This document shows, piece by piece, positions 17,082 to 25,641 of a stretch of 64,000 nt of DNA. How positions within the stretch are numbered: position 1 is the stretch's first letter; every line of letters begins with the position of its first letter. This DNA comes from Pseudozobellia thermophila (GTDB lineage: Bacteria; Bacteroidota; Bacteroidia; Flavobacteriales; Flavobacteriaceae). The notes beneath the pieces were generated by a model, which had not been told where the DNA came from, ran no database searches, and worked only from the letters and a program-made list of their open reading frames with translations. Made by a program: the position numbers and the translations under genes. The stretch covers positions 263,939 through 327,938 of the forward strand of contig NZ_FQYU01000003.1 in assembly GCF_900141855.1 (NCBI RefSeq). The letters run 5' to 3'.

Positions 17082-18035
17082 ATGAAACTGCATTCTAAAT
17101 TGGCGGTGCTTCTCGCTTTTATGCTGGGCTTTGCACTTGCTGCCACCGCACAACAGATTACCAAGGAAGAACTGATCTTTTTGACGCCCGAATGGAAGGG
17201 GGAACGCTTTGGGGACGGTCGCCCCAAGGTACCCGGTTCCATTTTGGAGCGAATGAAGGGCGTTACCCTCGAAGAGGCCTGGGCCGTACTCAAGGGAGAA
17301 AATTTCAAGTACCAATATGCCGAAAATTGGCAGACGATCAATCCGGACAGCGTACTGGTCGGTCGGGCGGTAACGGCCGTTTTTGTTCCGGGCAGGCCCG
17401 ACATCCATCGCGTAATCGACGAAAGGGGGCACAAGGAAGACGGGCGCGTCAAATCGCAAAACGCATGGACGATAGATTTGTTGCAGAAGGGCGATGTGTA
17501 CGTGGTCGATCAGTTCGGGGCCCATGTAGACGGACCCACTATCGGCGACAACCTTGGCAATTCGATCTACGCCAAGACCGGTAACGGAATAGTTTACGAC
17601 GGTGCGATCAGGGATATTGACGGCCTTAAGGAAATAGGTGGTTTTACCTCCTTCTTCCGCAGCTATCACCCCTCGCACCACTTGAACGATCCGAATGGCG
17701 CGCTCAATACCACCTTGGTGGGGATAAATACACCCACAAGGATAGGAATGGCCACGGTTATGCCGGGCGATGTCGTCTTGGGCCGAGATGGGGGCGTTAT
17801 CTTCATTCCCCCGCATTTGGCCGAAAAGGTGGTCAAGACCTCCGAAATTGTAAGGCTTCGCGATATGTTCGGGCATCAAAGGCTTCGCGAGCAAAAATAT
17901 ACGCCCGGCCAGATCGATTCGCGGTGGTCGGACGAAATAGAAAAAGACTTTTCAGAGTGGCTGAATGCCCATATCGATGCGTTGCCTGTACCCAAGGAAC
18001 AAATTAAGGAACTGCTGAAAACCAGAACATGGTAG
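17082..18035 (+). CDS. Exported RraA-like protein (HMG/CHA aldolase fold)
   Basis: 317 residues. A Sec signal peptide (1-24, A-T-A-Q-Q) is followed by an extension and the RraA/DlpA domain. Family motifs: G-R-A-V-T-A-V (about 90-96), G-D-N-L-G-N-S-I-Y-A (about 155-164), Y-D-G-A-I-R-D (about 172-178, the Arg-Asp catalytic pair) and P-G-D-V-V then D-G-G-V-I-F-I-P (about 227-243). RraA itself inhibits RNase E in the cytoplasm, whereas relatives are divalent-metal aldolases for 4-hydroxy-4-methyl-2-oxoglutarate or related acids. An exported version makes an RNase role unlikely; aldol or retro-aldol chemistry on sugar acids is more plausible. It precedes an enolase-superfamily gene by 90 nt. Confidence 0.87.
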   Translation: MKLHSKLAVLLAFMLGFALAATAQQITKEELIFLTPEWKGERFGDGRPKVPGSILERMKGVTLEEAWAVLKGENFKYQYAENWQTINPDSVLVGRAVTAVFVPGRPDIHRVIDERGHKEDGRVKSQNAWTIDLLQKGDVYVVDQFGAHVDGPTIGDNLGNSIYAKTGNGIVYDGAIRDIDGLKEIGGFTSFFRSYHPSHHLNDPNGALNTTLVGINTPTRIGMATVMPGDVVLGRDGGVIFIPPHLAEKVVKTSEIVRLRDMFGHQRLREQKYTPGQIDSRWSDEIEKDFSEWLNAHIDALPVPKEQIKELLKTRTW

Positions 18036-18089
18036 GTTTTTGGTTTTGATTTCTTAAAAAACAATCGTGTTTTTTAGGGTTATGTCATT

Positions 18090-18105
18090 TTTACTACGTA
18101 GTAAA
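18090..18105. promoter_or_regulatory. Perfect 16-bp palindrome between the RraA-like and enolase-superfamily genes
   Basis: TTTACTACGTAGTAAA, placed 21 bp before the ATG at 18126 that starts the dehydratase reading frame. A partly similar TTACGTAATAAA occurs at about 17000-17011 ahead of the RraA-like gene. It could be a dimer-binding operator; no regulator gene is adjacent. Confidence 0.45.
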
Positions 18106-18125
18106 TGTGAACCATCCAAATAAAC

Positions 18126-19412
18126 GTGTCGATTATGAAAAATTCAAGAAGAGCCTTTTTGTCCAAGGCGATGGCCACATCGGCCCTGACCGCCCTGCCT
18201 TTTGCCAACTATGGAAAAGCCTATGCCCATGCCATCGAACGGACCCCGAAAATGTCGGCCCCGTCCGATTTGAGGATAACCGACATCAAGTGCGGTTTTA
18301 TCCGCGGCGGGCACAGTCTCTTTGTAAAAATCTACAGCAATCAAGATATTGTTGGCCACGGCGAAGGGGTAGATGCCACCCCAGGCACGTATCACTTGGT
18401 AAAAAAATTCGGGGAGCGGTTGAAGGGTAAAAACCCCCTTAATGTACATCGCCTTTTTGAGGATATCCGACGGAGCGGTTTCTTTGAAGGCGCCCAAGCG
18501 GGAATGTTCGTCGCGGTTTTGACGGCGGTCGAAACCGCTTTGTGGGATTTGGCCGGAAAGGCTTTAAACCTCCCCGTTTACCAGCTTTTGGGAGGGAAAT
18601 TTAGGGATAGGATCAGGGTCTATATGGATACCGCCCTGTATCAAAACAAATTGCCCCAACCGGAAGATTTTGCCGCCAGTGCGAAGGAGGCCGTGGATAT
18701 GGGGTTTACCGCCGTCAAGTTCGATCTCGACCAAGCCAACGACCCCAATAAGTACGATGCCTATAACTGGACGGCCAACCCAGCCGAGATCCAACGGATG
18801 TACGATCAGATGGCCGCTACAAGGGAGGCCATTGGCCCTAATATCGACATCTGTGCGGATATGCACGGTAAGTACGACGCCCCTACCGGGGAAAAGGTGG
18901 CAAAGATGCTCGAACCCTTGAATATGATGTGGCTCGAAGAACCCATCCCCGCTGAAAATGTGGACGCCTATAAAAAAATTACCGAGTCGACCAGTACACC
19001 GATATGTGCTGGGGAGAACCATTATTTGGCCCATGGCTTTAGGCCTTTGTTGGAAAACGGTGCCGTTGATATTATTATGCCCGATTTACAGAAAGCCGGT
19101 GGCCTGGGCGAGGCCCAGCGCATCGCCAACTTGGCCAATTTGTACTACGTGCCCTTTGCGCCCCATATGGTAGCCTCTTATTTAGGGGCGATGGCCTCGT
19201 GCCACGTATGTGCCTCGGTACCCAATTTTATGATACTGGAGTGGCAGATCTATTTCCACAAAAACCCCATGTACAAGGAAATCATAAGCTTCGATGGGGA
19301 AATGGTGGAAAACGGTTTTATCAAACTCTCCGAGAAACCGGGCATAGGGGTCGAGATCAACGAGGAGGGAATGAAAAAATACGCCGACAAAGACGTGCCT
19401 TTCTTCAAGTGA
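18126..19412 (+). CDS. Mandelate racemase/muconate lactonizing enzyme family protein with Tat signal
   Basis: 428 residues. A twin-arginine signal (S-R-R-A-F-L-S at 7-13, hydrophobic run, A-Y-A-H-A) indicates folded export. Enolase-superfamily domain: N-terminal capping part (about 50-160), then T-A-V-K-F-D-L-D (about 197-204) with the catalytic Lys, metal ligands in I-C-A-D-M-H (about 243-248), W-L-E-E-P-I (about 269-274) and C-A-G-E-N-H (about 296-301), and F-A-P-H-M-V (about 346-351) supplying His. The pattern suggests an acid-sugar dehydratase of the galactonate/mannonate type; the exact sugar is undetermined. It follows the exported RraA-like gene, so dehydration to a 2-keto-3-deoxy acid and subsequent aldol cleavage is an attractive pathway. 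Confidence 0.88.
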   Translation: MSIMKNSRRAFLSKAMATSALTALPFANYGKAYAHAIERTPKMSAPSDLRITDIKCGFIRGGHSLFVKIYSNQDIVGHGEGVDATPGTYHLVKKFGERLKGKNPLNVHRLFEDIRRSGFFEGAQAGMFVAVLTAVETALWDLAGKALNLPVYQLLGGKFRDRIRVYMDTALYQNKLPQPEDFAASAKEAVDMGFTAVKFDLDQANDPNKYDAYNWTANPAEIQRMYDQMAATREAIGPNIDICADMHGKYDAPTGEKVAKMLEPLNMMWLEEPIPAENVDAYKKITESTSTPICAGENHYLAHGFRPLLENGAVDIIMPDLQKAGGLGEAQRIANLANLYYVPFAPHMVASYLGAMASCHVCASVPNFMILEWQIYFHKNPMYKEIISFDGEMVENGFIKLSEKPGIGVEINEEGMKKYADKDVPFFK

Positions 19413-19447
19413 CCTGGCTATGCCTTGACGAGAAGCCGGACTGTGCC

Positions 19448-20323
19448 CTAGTTGTTTACGGAAACGATTTTTTCGGTAAGGGCCCACTCATAAAACCTTT
19501 GGATCCAATTGTCTGAAGGTAGGCCTTGTGGCTTCATTCCGAATCCGTGTCCACCCTTCGAATACATGTGCAGTTCCGGTAGGTAACCTTTGCCAAGCCA
19601 CGAATTGTAAAGTTCGATACTGCCCTTGGCGAGGCCCAAGGGGTCGTCACTGGCACAGATTACCAGCATTTTGGGTGCGTTGGTCGGGGCCTCCTGTACC
19701 GGTAATGCGGAAGTCCACGGGTAAACGGGCACTATAAAGTCGGGCTTATCGATGTTTTTTGCATAATAGGCCACGCCCATGGTCACGGCGCCGCCCGCTG
19801 AGAATCCCATAAAACCGATTTTGGAAGCATCTATTCCATACTTATCGGCGTTTTCCCTTACATAGGCAACGGCCGATAGTCCATCGGCGATGGATAAGGG
19901 TAAGACGGGTTTGATGCGCTGTCCTATTTTTGCCGGGTTGTTGGCGCCTTCGTCCGTTATTTCCTTTACGGCATCCTTTCCGGTAGGCACGAGGCGGTAT
20001 TTTAGAACAAAGGCCGTAATGCCTCTTTGGGCTAGCCATTTGGCCACTAGGTTGCCTTCGCTTTCAATGCTCAGGGCATATAAGCCTCCCCCGGGTGCGA
20101 TAATAAGGGCCGTACCATTGGGGGTTTTGGGCCTGAAGACTTCCATGGTCGGTGTTGCTACATTGGTTACCACCTCGGTATCCCAAATTTCGGAATGGTA
20201 TTGCCGTTCGTCGGTTTCCCAGGTTAGGGTTTCCGCTTTCTTATAGGGAACCTCTACGATTTCTTGTGATAGGGCTGGCAGGATTGCGGCCATGGATATC
20301 AGTAATGTGGTTAAATATTTCAT
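19448..20323 (-). CDS. Exported alpha/beta hydrolase (acetyl-esterase-like)
   Basis: 291 residues, Sec signal (1-19, A-L-S-Q-E). Alpha/beta-hydrolase features: oxyanion loop P-G-G-G-L-Y (about 77-82), nucleophile Ser in G-F-S-A-G-G-A (about 171-177), Asp in C-A-S-D-D-P (about 228-233) and His in K-G-G-H-G-F-G (about 262-268). It resembles the BD-FAE/acetyl xylan esterase group that removes acetyl or feruloyl groups from polysaccharides. It lies 11 nt after glpF on the same strand. The substrate is unknown. Confidence 0.87.
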   Translation of the reverse strand: MKYLTTLLISMAAILPALSQEIVEVPYKKAETLTWETDERQYHSEIWDTEVVTNVATPTMEVFRPKTPNGTALIIAPGGGLYALSIESEGNLVAKWLAQRGITAFVLKYRLVPTGKDAVKEITDEGANNPAKIGQRIKPVLPLSIADGLSAVAYVRENADKYGIDASKIGFMGFSAGGAVTMGVAYYAKNIDKPDFIVPVYPWTSALPVQEAPTNAPKMLVICASDDPLGLAKGSIELYNSWLGKGYLPELHMYSKGGHGFGMKPQGLPSDNWIQRFYEWALTEKIVSVNN

Positions 20324-20334
20324 TTGCTCTATGG

Positions 20335-21060
20335 TTAAATTCCGATCAAAAGATAAGTGATCGCCGCCAAAAAACCTCCAAGAAAGGGGCCTATTATGGG
20401 TATCCAGGCATAGGACCAGTCGCTGCCACCCTTTCCTTTGAGCGGCAAGAGGGCATGCATTAACCTTGGGCCGAAATCACGGGCGGGGTTAATGGCATAT
20501 CCGGTAGGGCCTCCAAGTCCGAAACCTATCCCCATTACCAACAAGGCCACGGGCAAGGCATCTATCGACCCCAGTGATATGGGTTGGTCGGAGACGGTTC
20601 CCCCGGCGATATAGAAAACTGCGAATACCAAGGTGAAAGTACCGATAACTTCGGTTGCCAGGTTCCAGAACGGACTTCGAATGGCGGGCGAGGTGCTAAA
20701 GGTGGCAAGGATGGCTGCCTGGTCTTGCGTGGCATCGTAGTGCTTTTTATAGTTAAGCCAAACTAAAAGGTTGCCCATCATAGCGCCCAGTATTTGGGCA
20801 ACAATATAGCCGGGAACCAAATGCCATGCGAATTTTCCTGCGGTTGCCAAACCTACGGTCACGGCAGGGTTTAAATGGGCGCCGCTAATATCGGCACTAA
20901 CGAAGACGCCGACAAAAACGGCTATGCCCCAGGCCAACGAAATGCCCACCCAGCCGGTACTGGATCCCTTGGTGTCTTTGAGAACAAGATTGGCGACAAC
21001 GCCATTGCCCAAAAGGATCAGTAGGCAGGTTCCGATAAATTCAAAGATATAAACGGTCAT
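20335..21060 (-). CDS. glpF: Aquaglyceroporin, glycerol facilitator family
   Basis: 241 residues with six membrane helices and two half-helices. The two signature loops are G-A-H-L-N-P-A-V-T (about 60-68) and Y-A-I-N-P-A-R-D-F-G-P-R (about 190-201). The Asp after the second N-P-A-R is the mark of glycerol-conducting (GlpF-type) rather than water-selective channels. It moves glycerol or small polyols across the inner membrane by diffusion. No glycerol kinase or dehydrogenase is adjacent; the next gene is an esterase, so release of glycerol or polyol from an ester is conceivable. Confidence 0.92.
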   Translation of the reverse strand: MTVYIFEFIGTCLLILLGNGVVANLVLKDTKGSSTGWVGISLAWGIAVFVGVFVSADISGAHLNPAVTVGLATAGKFAWHLVPGYIVAQILGAMMGNLLVWLNYKKHYDATQDQAAILATFSTSPAIRSPFWNLATEVIGTFTLVFAVFYIAGGTVSDQPISLGSIDALPVALLVMGIGFGLGGPTGYAINPARDFGPRLMHALLPLKGKGGSDWSYAWIPIIGPFLGGFLAAITYLLIGI

Positions 21061-21398
21061 AGTCGGGTTGGTTTAATTGATTAGTAATGATTATTGCCAT
21101 TATGTTCGCTACAGGGTTCAAGAAGGTATGAACTCGGGTTTTACTGCGAAAGATACAATTTTAATGGACTTTTTTTGTGAATTGTTTAATATGATGGAAT
21201 TGGGTGGTGATTGGATCATTTCTGATCGGCTAGGGAAAAATTAAGTGTCCAAGGCAGGGTTTAAGCTAAAGGATACTGCACGGCGGACGGTTGTGGTGGT
21301 CGGGAAAGCCCAGCGATTCCGAGGGCTAGGAAGCAAGGGAACATAAACGACCTAATCGATGAAGTCGAAAGCGGAACCGACCGGACAACGCTATGGCC
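21061..21398. other. Intergenic region between glpF and the DUF1569 gene
   Basis: No gene, terminator or convincing promoter seen. A TATCTTTC sequence on the minus strand near 21150 differs from the -7 consensus by one base and could serve glpF. Confidence 0.3.
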
Positions 21399-21851
21399 CT
21401 AGCTACCAAACTGGCGTAAATGGTGGTCGAGATGCTTGTAAAAAAGAACGTTCCATTCGGAGGTCGTAAGGGGGCCGAAAGCGTGCGATTCTTTATTGTG
21501 AAAGTGTGTGGCCCCTAATTTTTGGGTTTTGTCGATATATTGGATCAGCCGTTGTTTTTCAGTTTCAAAGCTTCTTTCATCAGTGATTAAAAACAAGGGG
21601 GATGTGCGCATGTTTTTCTTGTATGGTTTTGGGCCGGTAACTACCTTCTTGGCCAATAGTTTTATCATAAATTTTTTAAAACCCTTGGGCTTGGGGTATT
21701 TATCGGTATATACCAGGTCGTAGGTCACGTTGCAATGGGCCAACATTTGGCCGACGTTCATCCGGCCCCATTGGTTGGAAGTGTCCGGGGTAAGGGAGTT
21801 TATCCGCGAAATGAGTTCTTTGGATACCTCGGGGTCAAATACATTTTTCAT
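21399..21851 (-). CDS. DUF1569 domain-containing protein
   Basis: 150 residues. W-G-R-M-N-V-G-Q-M-L-A-H-C-N (about 28-41) and the C-terminal W-N-V-L-F-Y-K-H-L-D-H-H-L-R-Q-F-G (about 133-149) are typical of DUF1569, a DinB-like four-helix family. The three histidine positions (H40, and the H-x-x-H-H pair near the end) resemble the metal site of DinB/YfiT proteins. No signal peptide, so cytoplasmic. Function unknown; some DinB-like proteins are thiol-dependent transferases. It stands alone. Confidence 0.85.
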   Translation of the reverse strand: MKNVFDPEVSKELISRINSLTPDTSNQWGRMNVGQMLAHCNVTYDLVYTDKYPKPKGFKKFMIKLLAKKVVTGPKPYKKNMRTSPLFLITDERSFETEKQRLIQYIDKTQKLGATHFHNKESHAFGPLTTSEWNVLFYKHLDHHLRQFGS

Positions 21852-22199
21852 AGCCGGTCGGTTATAAACTGTTTACGATCAATAATTATTAATTCCTCTT
21901 AAAAATAGTGATAATACCTTGAATTGTATGCTTTTTCAAAGTAATCCAGTTTATGTTGACCGTGGCTCTCCCTTGATATTTGGCCTAAAGGAGGCTCTTT
22001 TGCAAAATGGGGCGGTCGGGTCGCTACAAGTGGCTGTAATCGAAGGGAGTAGTGTTATCGATAACACTGCAATTTTACTTAATGTTAACATTTGTTAGTA
22101 AGAAAAAGGTGTATTTTAGTTTAGGTATTCTATTATTTTAGTGTTTTGCCCCTCCATAAATAATAGGATTCCAACGTGTTTTTACCAGCCCAAAACTTT
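21852..22199. other. Leader region of the histidine kinase gene with two palindromes
   Basis: About 350 nt without a gene. It contains a perfect 18-bp palindrome (22051-22068) and a perfect 12-bp palindrome AATGTTAACATT (22081-22092), 108-150 bp before the kinase start. No TAnnTTTG box was found. Confidence 0.5.
22051..22068. promoter_or_regulatory. Perfect 18-bp palindrome AGTGTTATCGATAACACT
   Basis: A candidate operator upstream of the kinase gene. The right half, ATCGATAACACT, recurs exactly at 60974-60985 in the kdsD/recQ gap, and the core TTATCGATAA recurs at 38244-38255. No adjacent DNA-binding regulator is known. Confidence 0.45.
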
Positions 22200-23993
22200 A
22201 TGTGGAAAAAGTATTTCAACAACTTTTTATTGCTTTATATTCCTTTATTGCTCATTTCCCTATTAATGTTAATTGGGCAGCGAAGGGAGAGAATTGCCGA
22301 TTTTGTAGCTAAGGAGGCCCTTGTTTCAATGCAGAAGACCACTTTTTTGAGCGATGTCTGCCATTATCTGATACATAACATCAACTATTGGTCGGGCATA
22401 GTTTATCCCGTGGGTTTCGAAACCAATGAAGGACATGCGGATTTTATTCATCCTTATATAGAGGTAATCAAAAATATCGGCTTTTACGATCAATTTCGGA
22501 TCATAGACCTGAGTGGAGAAGAACGATTGAGGTATCAGAGCAATTTTGGGCGGAAGATGGAACTTTCTTCCTTGCAGAACAAGGTTGATAGTGATTATGT
22601 CCTCCGGGGCTTGAACCTTAAAAAAGGAGAGGTTTACCTGTCGCGCATCAACTTAAATCGCGAGAACAATGAAATAGAGAGACCGTTTAAACCTGTACTT
22701 CGCGCGGTGGCCCCTATTTACGATTCCTTGGATACCAAGGTGGGTTTGGTGGTCATCAATTTTAGGGTAAAGGATATACTTGACTATCTGACGAAGTTTC
22801 CGCAGTATGGTAAGACCTATTTGGTCGATTCTGAGTTAAACGTCGTTGCCTCGAGCATGGGCGGTGATTTACCGCCTTATGAGGTTAGGGACAACACGGA
22901 AGCCCTGCAAAACCTCTCGGATGTCGGGGTGGTCGGGATTCAAAATAGAAGGGATACCACTTTCTATGAAAACGGTAGTGTGTGGAGCTATTCGAATGTT
23001 CGAATGAACAACGGATACCTGATACAAAGCGGCCTGTATTCGAAGCCCGATCGTATTGTCAACGAAACCCAATGGGCCATTGTCAGGGAGTTGCCGGCAA
23101 ATCAGATCCAGATGGGCCTATGGCCTTTGTATCAGAATTTTATCGTGCTTCAATTAATTTCCATTCTTACCCTGGCAGGCATCTCGTATGGCTATGTTAA
23201 GTATCAGACCCAGAAAAAAGACCTGTACGGGCAGTTAAAGGAAAAAAACAAGGCCCTGTTGCACAACCAAAAAAGTCTTAAAACCATAAATGAGCTCGTC
23301 AGGCGGACCAACCGGCGCCTAAATATCAGAAACGAGCAACTCGAACAATTTAGTTATCTCATCTCCCATAATCTTCGATCACCGGTAACCAGTATGTCGC
23401 TTATCGTAGATATCATAAAAAAGGAAAAAGATCCCGAAAACGTAAAAAGCCTCCTTCCCAAACTGCATAAACTCTCCGATAGCATTAGTTGCCTTACGGA
23501 AGACATTAAGGAATACATTGCCGTGGTAGACCAAAAAGAGCCCCATCTTCAAGAGGTGAACATCTATGCCCTGCTGCAAGGAATGAAAAACGAATTTCCG
23601 GAAATTATGTCGGGCAAGGAAAATTTTGAGATAGTTTACGAGCTGGAGGAATGGAAGACCATCACTTCATCGAGATATTGCCTGCAAAGTATTTTTCACA
23701 ATTTGATTTCCAATGCCATACGTTTTAGAAGACCCGATGTGGCCTCCTACCTTATTTTTCGAAGCGGCTTCGAAAATGGCCGCAAGGTATTGTTTGTCGA
23801 GGACAATGGTTTGGGGATAGATATGGACCGTTATGGGGAAGATGTATTCAAGTTATATAAACGGTTTCATAGAAGTATTTCAGGAAAAGGGATGGGACTT
23901 TTTTTGGTAAAAACCCAGCTAGAAGCCATAAATGCTACCATTAGTATTAAAAGTATTGTAGGAAAAGGATCAATATTCCAGATTAATTTTTAA
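22200..23993 (+). CDS. Membrane sensor histidine kinase
   Basis: 597 residues from the ATG at 22200; a GTG at 22176 would add 8 residues, but the ATG starts neatly with M-W-K-K-Y ahead of the first membrane helix (about 8-28). A periplasmic sensor of about 270 residues, probably a double-Cache type, is followed by a second helix (about 307-333), a coiled coil with many K/E/N residues, the HisKA box S-Y-L-I-S-H-N-L-R-S-P-V (His about 394), and the ATPase domain with N box F-H-N-L-I-S-N-A-I-R-F, G1 E-D-N-G-L-G-I and G2 G-K-G-M-G-L-F. The response regulator gene follows after 91 nt. The signal is unknown. Confidence 0.93.
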   Translation: MWKKYFNNFLLLYIPLLLISLLMLIGQRRERIADFVAKEALVSMQKTTFLSDVCHYLIHNINYWSGIVYPVGFETNEGHADFIHPYIEVIKNIGFYDQFRIIDLSGEERLRYQSNFGRKMELSSLQNKVDSDYVLRGLNLKKGEVYLSRINLNRENNEIERPFKPVLRAVAPIYDSLDTKVGLVVINFRVKDILDYLTKFPQYGKTYLVDSELNVVASSMGGDLPPYEVRDNTEALQNLSDVGVVGIQNRRDTTFYENGSVWSYSNVRMNNGYLIQSGLYSKPDRIVNETQWAIVRELPANQIQMGLWPLYQNFIVLQLISILTLAGISYGYVKYQTQKKDLYGQLKEKNKALLHNQKSLKTINELVRRTNRRLNIRNEQLEQFSYLISHNLRSPVTSMSLIVDIIKKEKDPENVKSLLPKLHKLSDSISCLTEDIKEYIAVVDQKEPHLQEVNIYALLQGMKNEFPEIMSGKENFEIVYELEEWKTITSSRYCLQSIFHNLISNAIRFRRPDVASYLIFRSGFENGRKVLFVEDNGLGIDMDRYGEDVFKLYKRFHRSISGKGMGLFLVKTQLEAINATISIKSIVGKGSIFQINF

Positions 23994-24084
23994 CTTAATA
24001 CTTAATATGTATTGTTTTCTGCTGGGCTAACGATCTGTTTTTTAAGTTATAGGATTATAATCAGCAATTAAAACCAATTAAATA

Positions 24085-24495
24085 ATGAAAAAAGCTAGTA
24101 TTCTACTTGTAGACGACGATGAGATATATCTCTACTTGACAGAACGTCTAATCGATGGGATATCGGATAATTTGACCGTTAAATCGTTTACCGATGGGGA
24201 GCAGGCTCTCAACTATATCGGTGAGTGTATCAAAGAACAGGTGGAAATGCCCGGGGTTATTCTTTTGGACGTAAACATGCCATTCTTGGACGGTTGGGGT
24301 TTTTTAAAGGAATTCAGGAAACTGAAGGGCAAGATAACCGACAAGGTGCATATTTACCTGGTTACCTCGTCGGAGCGGGAAAGGGACAAGGAGCGCGCCA
24401 AGGAATTTGAAGAACTGACCGGATATGTCGTCAAGCCGGTTTCCGAAGATAAATTGGTCGAAATACTCACGGCCGTCTATGAAAGTCACTGGTAA
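24085..24495 (+). CDS. Single-domain response regulator (CheY-like)
   Basis: 136 residues, a receiver domain only. Acidic pocket V-D-D-D-E (9-13), phosphoacceptor Asp62 in I-L-L-D-V-N-M-P (59-66), the Thr/Ser switch in L-V-T-S-S (about 92-96) and the conserved Lys in V-V-K-P-V. No output domain, so it must act through protein contact or as a phosphorelay intermediate. It is paired with the upstream kinase (91-nt gap) and is probably its cognate partner. The 192 nt after it hold no recognisable terminator. Confidence 0.95.
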   Translation: MKKASILLVDDDEIYLYLTERLIDGISDNLTVKSFTDGEQALNYIGECIKEQVEMPGVILLDVNMPFLDGWGFLKEFRKLKGKITDKVHIYLVTSSERERDKERAKEFEELTGYVVKPVSEDKLVEILTAVYESHW

Positions 24496-24687
24496 TATGC
24501 GCGGAATTTTTACTTGAATACCCTTTTCTGTTTTAAAAGGCCTCGTCGACCTTTCGTGCCAAAATCCACCCAAGGAACGGAAATACCTTCTTGGGCAGGG
24601 CTTCTGAGGCCTGAAAAGGCACTGGTCGTACGGTTTTACCAACGGAGGGCTAGGCCCTATTTTCACTTCAGGGCATACGCTTGGTCG

Positions 24688-25605
24688 TTACCACCGTACT
24701 CCGTGCACGGCCATTTCCAAAGTATAGACCGAGTCCATGGCCGTAATGAACAAGATGTTCTGGTCGGGCCCCCCAAAGGTTACGTTGGCCGTCCATTTTT
24801 CGGGCACCGGGATATGTTTGACCTTTTCTCCTTTCGGGTTAAAGACGGTTACCCCGTCACCGGTAAGGTAGACATTGCCTAGGTGGTCCAGGGTCATACC
24901 GTCGCTTCCCATATCGGCAAATAGTTTTTTATTGCTGAGGTTGCCGTCTTTTTCTATGGTATAGACATAGACCTTTTTTTTGCCGTTATCGGATACGTAG
25001 AGGGTCTTGCCATCGGGCGATCCGATAATGCCGTTGGGTTGGTCGTAGTTGTCGTCGATTACAATTCTGGGGGTCGAACTGTTCGGGGCCAAATAGTATA
25101 CCCGCCTTGCCGGTTGCTGTGGCTCGGTGTGTTCCCACCAAGGACGTTTGTAAAAGGGGTCGGTAAAATAGATTCCGCCCTTGCCGTCGACCCAAAGGTC
25201 GTTGGGCCCGTTCAGTTTTTTTTCTTCGAAGTTATCGAGTACCACGGTAACCGTTTTGTCGGGGGCAATGCGCCAAAGTTCATTTTTCTCGTCCGCAGCG
25301 GCCAATAGGTTGCCCTGGTGGTCGAAATAAAGTCCGTTAGATCGCCCCGAAGGTTTCATATAGTCGGAAACGGTATTGGTTTTGGCATCCCATTTGACGA
25401 TTCGGTCGTTGGGCTGGTCGGTGAAATAAACGTCCCCGTTTTTATCGACGGCTGGGCCTTCGGTAAATTTATAGGTATCGGCCACCAAGGTAAGTTCGGC
25501 ACCTTGGGCAACGATGTCGTCGGGCAATTGCTGGGCCTTGCATAAGGGGTTCGACAAGAGGCCGATGGCAAGTACCCCGGCCCATGTTTTTAAATTGTTT
25601 CTCAT
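24688..25605 (-). CDS. Exported SMP-30/gluconolactonase family protein
   Basis: 305 residues with a Sec signal (1-25, L-C-K-A-Q-Q). Six-bladed propeller features: F-T-E-G-P-A-V-D (about 47-54, metal-binding Glu), D-Q-P-N-D-R (about 63-68), L-N-G-P-N-D-L-W-V-D (about 130-139) with the catalytic Asn, Y-D-Q-P-N-G-I-I-G-S-P-D-G (about 183-195), and V-S-D-N-G (about 200-204) with the second metal Asp. It is likely a metal-dependent lactonase that opens aldonolactones. It follows the TIM-barrel isomerase-like gene by 36 nt, probably in one operon. Confidence 0.9.
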   Translation of the reverse strand: MRNNLKTWAGVLAIGLLSNPLCKAQQLPDDIVAQGAELTLVADTYKFTEGPAVDKNGDVYFTDQPNDRIVKWDAKTNTVSDYMKPSGRSNGLYFDHQGNLLAAADEKNELWRIAPDKTVTVVLDNFEEKKLNGPNDLWVDGKGGIYFTDPFYKRPWWEHTEPQQPARRVYYLAPNSSTPRIVIDDNYDQPNGIIGSPDGKTLYVSDNGKKKVYVYTIEKDGNLSNKKLFADMGSDGMTLDHLGNVYLTGDGVTVFNPKGEKVKHIPVPEKWTANVTFGGPDQNILFITAMDSVYTLEMAVHGVRW

Positions 25606-25641
25606 AGTTTAAGCTTTTCAGAAAATGGGTTATCGCCCTTC

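Noticed and set aside
17013-17894. A 293-codon minus-strand frame
   Set aside because: It is fully antisense to the RraA-like gene, whose signal peptide and motifs are intact. The antisense translation has no recognisable domain.
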